Made by a program: the position numbers and the translations under genes | Notes under the pieces: model-generated | What the model was told of the DNA's origin: nothing | Databases searched by the model: none | Seen by the model: the letters and a program-made list of their open reading frames with translations, nothing else | Source: Streptomyces sp. NBC_01016 | Lineage (GTDB): Bacteria; Actinomycetota; Actinomycetes; Streptomycetales; Streptomycetaceae | DNA length: 64,000 nucleotides | Reading direction: 5' to 3' | Assembly: GCF_026341035.1 (NCBI RefSeq) | Contig: NZ_JAPEOQ010000001.1 | Coordinates: forward strand, 4,898,001 to 4,962,000 | In this document: one piece after another, positions 59,485 to 64,000 of the stretch | How the letters are laid out: every line of letters starts with the position of its first letter | How positions within the stretch are numbered: the stretch's first letter is position 1

Positions 59485-60099
59485 ATGGCAGGGTCGACAG
59501 CGGCACGGCCGGGGCGGTCGGGCGGCGATCTGCGGACCCGTACGCTCCAGGAGGCGACGGCCGTCGTCGCCGAGCAGGGTCTCGCGTCCCTGACCATGGC
59601 CTCGCTCGCCAAGCGGCTCGGTACCAGCGGGGGCCACCTGCTCTACTACTTCGGCTCGAAGAACCTGCTGCTCGTCGAGGCCCTGCGGTACAGCGAGGCC
59701 GCGCTCACCGACGAGCGGACGGGGCTGCTGGCCCGCAGGGTGACTCCGGCCCGCCGGCTCGACCTCTTCCTGGACCTGTATCTGCCGGCCGGCCCCCGCG
59801 ACCCGCGCTGGATGCTCTGGATCGAGCTGTGGGCACGCTCCGGCTCCGACGACGAACTGCGCGCCGCGCAGCAGGAGTTGGACCAGGGCTGGCAGCGCGA
59901 CCTGGAGGCGATCCTCGCCAAGGGGGTGGACCGCGGCGCCTTCGCCGTCGACGACGTCCCCGGCCGAGCGGCCCAACTCCTCGCACTGCTCGACGGGTTG
60001 AGTACCCGGGTCGTCCTGGGCCAGCCGGGCGCCGAACACCGCCAGGCGCTGGCCGCGGCGCGCTCGGCGGCGGCGGCGCTGGTGCCGGCGGCGGGTTGA
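59485..60099 (+). CDS. TetR family transcriptional regulator
   Basis: 204 aa. HTH: ATAVVAEQGLASLTMASLAK, RLGTSGGHLLYYFGSKNLLL. The C-terminal domain (LLARRVTPARRLDLFLDLYL; RWMLWIELWARSGSDDELRA) is of the BetI/TetR_C_6 group that controls uptake and catabolic genes. Divergent from the NCS1 permease and amidohydrolase genes, with tandem operators between. Start MAGSTAARPG follows GGGGCGGCGCGG, a weak ribosome site. Confidence 0.9.
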   Translation: MAGSTAARPGRSGGDLRTRTLQEATAVVAEQGLASLTMASLAKRLGTSGGHLLYYFGSKNLLLVEALRYSEAALTDERTGLLARRVTPARRLDLFLDLYLPAGPRDPRWMLWIELWARSGSDDELRAAQQELDQGWQRDLEAILAKGVDRGAFAVDDVPGRAAQLLALLDGLSTRVVLGQPGAEHRQALAAARSAAAALVPAAG

Positions 60100-60253
60100 C
60101 ACCTATCGCGGTCCGGAAGGGTTCACGCCGGCGAGCCGCGGGTGGTGGTCGTGGCGGCCCCGGCGGCCGACCGTCAGCGGCCCGGTTGGCTGCCCTGTAC
60201 CGGCGTAGCACAGTGACAGCCAGAACCGGCCCGTTGAGGTGGGGTATGTGCGG

Positions 60254-63200
60254 TCAGCCCCCGTACACGTCCTCCACGTAACGCCCCTCGGCCATCAGCG
60301 TGGTTAGCCACTGCTCGGCTGCGGACTCGTCGGCGCCCGGTGTGCGCTCGCGGTGCAGTGCGCGGAATGCGGCGCGGACGCCGGGTGCCATCCGGGCGCC
60401 GTCCCCGCACACGTACACCCGCGCCCCGGCGTCGAGGAGGCGGCCGATCTCGGCGCCCTCGGCGGCGATGCGGTGCTGGACGAAGGCGTGGCCGTCGACC
60501 GGGGCGTCGCTGAAGACGGGGCGGAGCGAGACCGCGCCCGCGGCGTCGGCGGCCCGGAGTTCGTCGGCGTGCATGAAGTCCCGCTCGGGGTGGTCGCAGC
60601 CGAAGTAGAGGAGCGCGGGCGGCAGTTGGGCGCCCTGCGCCGCTCGTTCGGTGAGCACTCCGCGGAACGGGGCGAGACCCGTCCCCGCGGCGATCATGAT
60701 GACCGGCTCGGGGGTGTCAGGTCCGATGCGGAAGGCGTCGCGGCACGGCTGGACACGGCCGAGGGCGGTGTCACCGGGGCGGAGCGCGGCCAGGTGGTGC
60801 GAGCCCGTGCCCCGGTAGCGGCCGGTGCCGGAGGCGGCGGGCGCGTCGAGCACGGACACCATCAGGTCGACGTGGCCCGGGAGTTCGGCAGGGCTGGACG
60901 AGATGGAGTAGTGGCGCGGGCGCAGCGGCGGGAGCAGCCCGAGCAGCAGGTCCCAGCTCAGGACGTCGCGCAGCGCCGGGTGGTCCTCGACCAGGTCGAG
61001 GAAGGTGCGCGGGTCGTCTGCGGACAGCTCCCGCAGCGCGGCGGCCTCCGGCGGGCAGGGGTTCGCGGCGGCGAGCGCGGCCACCTCGTCGGGGCCCGGC
61101 CGGTGCTGCAACTCGACGTGGTACGTGAGCAGTTCGCGTACGGTGACGGGCCGGTCGAGGGGCAGGGCGTCGCGCCGCGGACGGGCGTCCCGGATGTCGA
61201 GCAGCGCGTCCGGGTCGAGGCCGAGGACCTTCAGCGCGCGCTCGACGAGCCCGTCCTCGTGCGCGGGCAGCACCGCGAGGTGGTCGCCGGTCCGGTACGA
61301 CACACCATCGGGCAGCGCGAGCCGCACGAACCGCTTGACGCGGGGGTGGCCGGGCGCCGTCAGGTCGCGCGCCTCGGTGACCGTCAGCGGAGCGAGCCCG
61401 TGCCGGACCGCCGCGGCATCCAGCGGCCCGCCGGTGATCTCGCGGATCTCGTACGAGGTGGTGGGCTCGGCGGGGGTGTTCGCGGCGGTGGCTTCGGGGT
61501 CCCCGTACCGCTCCAGGAGGGTGGTGCGCAGGTCGGCGGTGAAGGCGCGGACGGTGCCGCCCAGGTCGCCGGAGGCGTCGGCGGCGGCCCGCTCGCACAG
61601 CCGCTCGGCGCCTTGCGCGGCCAGGCGCTCGTCGATGCGGGTGGGGAAGTGCTGGTAGGTGGCGGCCCAGTTGCGGTCGCCGACACCGAGCACGGCGTAC
61701 TCCACGCCGTCCGAAGGTGTGTCGGTGTCGAGCCGGGCGGCGAACCGCCCGGCGTCGTCGGTGGGCCGGCCGTTGTAGGACGCGGCGACGATCACCACGG
61801 GGCGGTCGGTCGGCAGGCCCTCCGCGTACGCGTCCAGCGGAGCGACCTCCGTCTCGCAGCCGAGCGCGGCGGCCTCGTCGGCGAGCTGGGCGGCGAGCCC
61901 CGTGCAGGTGCCGTAGTTGCTGCCGTGCAGGAACAGGGCGCGGGTGCCGGGCAGTACCCGTGCCGGCAGTGTGTCGGACACCAGGTCTGTTTCGGCCTTG
62001 CCTGCGGCGCCGGGCAGGGGAGTGTGTCGGCGGTCGGCCGGGGTGCGCGGCGCGAGGGTGAGGGTGAAGCCGTCCGGCTTCAGGGTGAGGGTCTCCTTCA
62101 CGGAGAGCTCGTAGTCGGCGTGGTCGACCAGGCGGTAGCGGTGCACGAGCATCGCGAGCAGCATCGTCGCCTCGTGCAGCGCGAACTGCCGCCCGATGCA
62201 GGCCCGTTCACCGGTGCCGAAGGGCTTGAAGGCGTGCGGGGAGCGGGCCGCCTCGGCCTCCGGCGTGAACCGGTTCGGGTCGAAGCGCTCCGGGTTGTCG
62301 CCCCACACCGGCTGCCGGTGCAGCATCGGCGACATGACGGTCACGGCCTGCCCCGCGCGCAGCGGGATGCGGCCGCCGAGCAGGGTGTCCTCGCGCGCCT
62401 CCCGGCTGAACGCGGCGGCCGTGGGCCACAGGCGCAGCGCCTCGTTGAGGACCTGCCGGGTGTACGTGAGCCGGCCGACCTCGTCGAAGTCCGGCGCCGG
62501 GTCCGTGGTGTCACCCCACAGGGCGTCCACCTCGCGACGTACGAGATCGAGGGCGGCCGGGTTCTTGGCGAGGTAGTACAGGGCGAAGGACATGGCGCCC
62601 GACGTCGTCTCGTGCCCGGCGATCAGGAACGTGATGACCTGGTTGCGGATGTTGGCCGTGTCCAACGTGGAGCCGTCCTGCGGGTGTTCGGCCGTGAGCA
62701 TCAGGCCGAGCAGGTCGTCGGTGTGCCGCTCGCCGCTCTCGACGCGCGCGCTGATCACGTCGTCGACGACCTGGGCGAGATAGTCGGCGTCGGCGCGGAA
62801 CGCCGCGTCGGCGGCCTCGTAGTCGCCGCCGGGCACCCGCGCCAGGCGCTTCATGCTCCACTCCAGGCAGCGCACCATCGCCTCGACGAACGGGTGCGGC
62901 TCGCTGCTCGCGAAGGAGGCGAAGTCGTAGCCGAATCCGGCGAGTCCGATGGTGTCGAGCGTCATCCGGGTCATGTCACCGGGCACGTCGACCGGGCTGC
63001 CGTCGGCGGCGGCGAGGTCCCAGGAGTCGACGAGGCGGCGCGCGACCTCGTACATCACCGGGTGGTACGTACGCATGGAGCCGAGCGCGAAGGCCGGCAT
63101 CAGGATGTCGTGGGCGCGCGCCCAGTTCGGCTCGTCGTTGTAGGCGGTGAACAGGCCGTCGGCGGCGAACTCGCGGACGTTGCGCAGCGCCGGGCCGATG

Positions 63201-63442
63201 CTCTTCGCGAACCGCGTCTCGTCGGCGAGCTCGGTGACGAGGTCGAGTTCGGAGACGAACAGGGCGTCCCGGCCGTGCACCCGCCGCACCAGCTGCGGAC
63301 CGTGCTCCCGCATCAGGCCCATGATCTGCTGCAGCGGTCCGGGGCCGAGGCCGATGGCGGTGACGTCGACGACGGGGACACCGGCGGCGGCGTAGGCGCT
63401 GTCGTCGGGCGTGGGGGAGGGGGCGGGCGCGGAGTCCGGCAT
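60254..63442 (-). CDS. Self-sufficient CYP102-like cytochrome P450:NADPH reductase fusion
   Basis: 1062 aa from MPDSAPAPSPTPDDSAYAAA. P450 part 1-460: I-helix AGHETTSG (275-282), ExxR at Glu334/Arg337, haem loop PFGTGERACIGRQF with Cys415, and FAADGLFTA matching the Phe87 region of Bacillus P450 BM3. FMN domain about 500-650 (GSNYGTCTG; ASYNGRPTDDAG; LGVGDRNWAATYQ). FAD/NADPH domain to the end (RHYSISSSPAELPG; MIAAGTGLAPFRGVL; VYVCGDGARMAPGV). It should hydroxylate fatty acids or similar substrates without a separate redox partner. The C-terminal Trp of BM3 is Tyr here (YVEDVYGG). Divergent from a PAS protein. Confidence 0.95.
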   Translation of the reverse strand: MPDSAPAPSPTPDDSAYAAAGVPVVDVTAIGLGPGPLQQIMGLMREHGPQLVRRVHGRDALFVSELDLVTELADETRFAKSIGPALRNVREFAADGLFTAYNDEPNWARAHDILMPAFALGSMRTYHPVMYEVARRLVDSWDLAAADGSPVDVPGDMTRMTLDTIGLAGFGYDFASFASSEPHPFVEAMVRCLEWSMKRLARVPGGDYEAADAAFRADADYLAQVVDDVISARVESGERHTDDLLGLMLTAEHPQDGSTLDTANIRNQVITFLIAGHETTSGAMSFALYYLAKNPAALDLVRREVDALWGDTTDPAPDFDEVGRLTYTRQVLNEALRLWPTAAAFSREAREDTLLGGRIPLRAGQAVTVMSPMLHRQPVWGDNPERFDPNRFTPEAEAARSPHAFKPFGTGERACIGRQFALHEATMLLAMLVHRYRLVDHADYELSVKETLTLKPDGFTLTLAPRTPADRRHTPLPGAAGKAETDLVSDTLPARVLPGTRALFLHGSNYGTCTGLAAQLADEAAALGCETEVAPLDAYAEGLPTDRPVVIVAASYNGRPTDDAGRFAARLDTDTPSDGVEYAVLGVGDRNWAATYQHFPTRIDERLAAQGAERLCERAAADASGDLGGTVRAFTADLRTTLLERYGDPEATAANTPAEPTTSYEIREITGGPLDAAAVRHGLAPLTVTEARDLTAPGHPRVKRFVRLALPDGVSYRTGDHLAVLPAHEDGLVERALKVLGLDPDALLDIRDARPRRDALPLDRPVTVRELLTYHVELQHRPGPDEVAALAAANPCPPEAAALRELSADDPRTFLDLVEDHPALRDVLSWDLLLGLLPPLRPRHYSISSSPAELPGHVDLMVSVLDAPAASGTGRYRGTGSHHLAALRPGDTALGRVQPCRDAFRIGPDTPEPVIMIAAGTGLAPFRGVLTERAAQGAQLPPALLYFGCDHPERDFMHADELRAADAAGAVSLRPVFSDAPVDGHAFVQHRIAAEGAEIGRLLDAGARVYVCGDGARMAPGVRAAFRALHRERTPGADESAAEQWLTTLMAEGRYVEDVYGG

Positions 63443-63540
63443 GGTGGGGCGGTGCCTTTCGCGAGGGGGAACCTGCTGTCGCAGCGTGGGGGAGCTGCGC
63501 CTTCCAGCTTGATCCGCTCCCCCTGCCGGCCAGGCCAGGT

Positions 63541-63562
63541 CCACTACATGATTGTGTAGTGG
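63541..63562. promoter_or_regulatory. Inverted repeat CCACTACA-N6-TGTAGTGG
   Basis: Perfect 8-bp arms at 63541-63548 and 63555-63562, in the 197-bp gap between the P450 fusion and the divergent PAS gene. Its form is that of a TetR- or MarR-type operator, but no such regulator is visible on this side of the window. Confidence 0.7.
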
Positions 63563-63639
63563 CTGACGGTGTATCGGACTTGTGCGCGGGCGCCGTCCGT
63601 GGCACAGCGGTACGTACGGAGGCGGGAGGCGAGGCGTCG

Positions 63640-64000
63640 GTGGACACCGGGGACGCCGTGTTGTGGCGCAATCGCGCGATGGTGCTGTTCGACCGGATCC
63701 CGATGCCGGTCGCGGTGTGCGATCCCTACGGCGACGTACGGCTGGTGAACGCCGCGTTCGCCCTGGAGTGGGGCACCACCGCGGGCCGCCTCAAGGGGCG
63801 CGCGATCCTCGACCTGTTCGCTCCGGTCGACGCGGCACAGGTCGACCGGATCGCACAGGCGCAGAAGGCGCGCCGCCGCTCGCGCTACACGGTGGCGGTG
63901 GCCTGGCGCGGCGGCGACGGGGCGCGGCGCCGGGGCGAGTTGATCGTCGACACGGTGAGCGAGACCGCGAACCGCGTGCCCGACCTGCTGGTGACGGTAC
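63640..64000 (+). CDS. PAS-domain regulatory protein, C-terminus cut by window edge
   Basis: A GTG at 63640 follows an excellent GGGAGGCGAGG site and gives about 120 visible residues. An in-frame GTG at 63559 lies inside the inverted repeat and is less likely. The visible part is a PAS domain: RNRAMVLFDRIPMPVAVCDP, YGDVRLVNAAFALEWGTTAG, LKGRAILDLFAPVDAAQVDR. The part after it is off the window, so whether it ends in a LuxR helix, a phosphatase or something else cannot be seen. Divergent from the P450 fusion, which it may sense for or regulate. Confidence 0.75.
   Translation, partial: MDTGDAVLWRNRAMVLFDRIPMPVAVCDPYGDVRLVNAAFALEWGTTAGRLKGRAILDLFAPVDAAQVDRIAQAQKARRRSRYTVAVAWRGGDGARRRGELIVDTVSETANRVPDLLVTV

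Noticed and set aside
60353..63559. 1068-codon open frame on the plus strand
   Set aside because: Antisense to the P450 fusion over its full length, with low-complexity Gly/Val/Arg translation and no family motif.

Overview
The window is high-GC (about 70% or more) actinomycete chromosomal DNA, almost certainly from a Streptomyces. Supporting signs are strong G/C third-position bias, GTG starts, ATGA-coupled genes, many divergent TetR/LysR/IclR/HTH regulators, a 2-methylisoborneol (2-MIB) operon with its encapsulin shell, and a CYP102-type self-sufficient P450. I see no rRNA, tRNA, CRISPR array, intact insertion sequence or prophage. The content is accessory: small catabolic, redox and transport units, most with their own regulator and a visible operator palindrome.

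Layout. 1-2.2 kb: a truncated Tat-exported acetamidase/formamidase and a membrane-anchored Mrr-like nuclease. 2.2-7.7 kb: three aldo/keto reductases, an HTH/MmyB regulator and a carboxymuconolactone-decarboxylase protein, surrounding the remains of at least two broken genes. 8-11.2 kb: a secreted PQQ-type dehydrogenase with a C-terminal cupredoxin fold, followed by a frameshifted ThuA-domain protein. 11.4-24.3 kb: a putative catabolic island. It holds a class III CoA-transferase and a citryl-CoA-lyase-like protein on one strand, with an IclR regulator. On the other strand are an aldehyde dehydrogenase, a ThDP enzyme and a branched-chain-type ABC importer that includes a permease-ATPase fusion. 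A flavoprotein dehydrogenase converges on this operon. The parts fit activation, C-C cleavage, decarboxylation and aldehyde oxidation of an imported hydroxy-polycarboxylate, but the substrate is unknown.

24.5-28.2 kb: an Asp-box (BNR) secreted protein and a PAS/GAF/SpoIIE phosphatase. 28.2-37.3 kb: a redox and regulator region with two F420-reductase-like paralogues, an NAD(P)-epimerase-like protein, an SDR, a CocE hydrolase, one LysR and three TetR regulators. Its intergenic gaps contain striking palindromes and a 13-bp-period GAATTC array. 37.3-42.1 kb: a GH78 alpha-L-rhamnosidase, an MFS exchanger and a TetR.

43.4-47.1 kb: the 2-MIB operon (Family 2B encapsulin, 2-MIB synthase, GPP methyltransferase), closed by a perfect hairpin terminator. 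47.5-51.4 kb: a TPP-riboswitch-controlled thiamin salvage operon (cytX-thiM-thiE-thiD). 51.4-56 kb: a five-gene, copper-related secreted and membrane operon (two cupredoxins, a YceI-like protein, a CopC-CopD fusion, a His-rich anchored protein). 56.2-60.1 kb: a YtcJ-type amidohydrolase with an NCS1 permease under a divergent TetR with tandem operators. 60.3-64 kb: a CYP102-like P450:reductase fusion and a divergent, truncated PAS protein.

Functional names come from motifs and family knowledge read by eye; no database search was possible.
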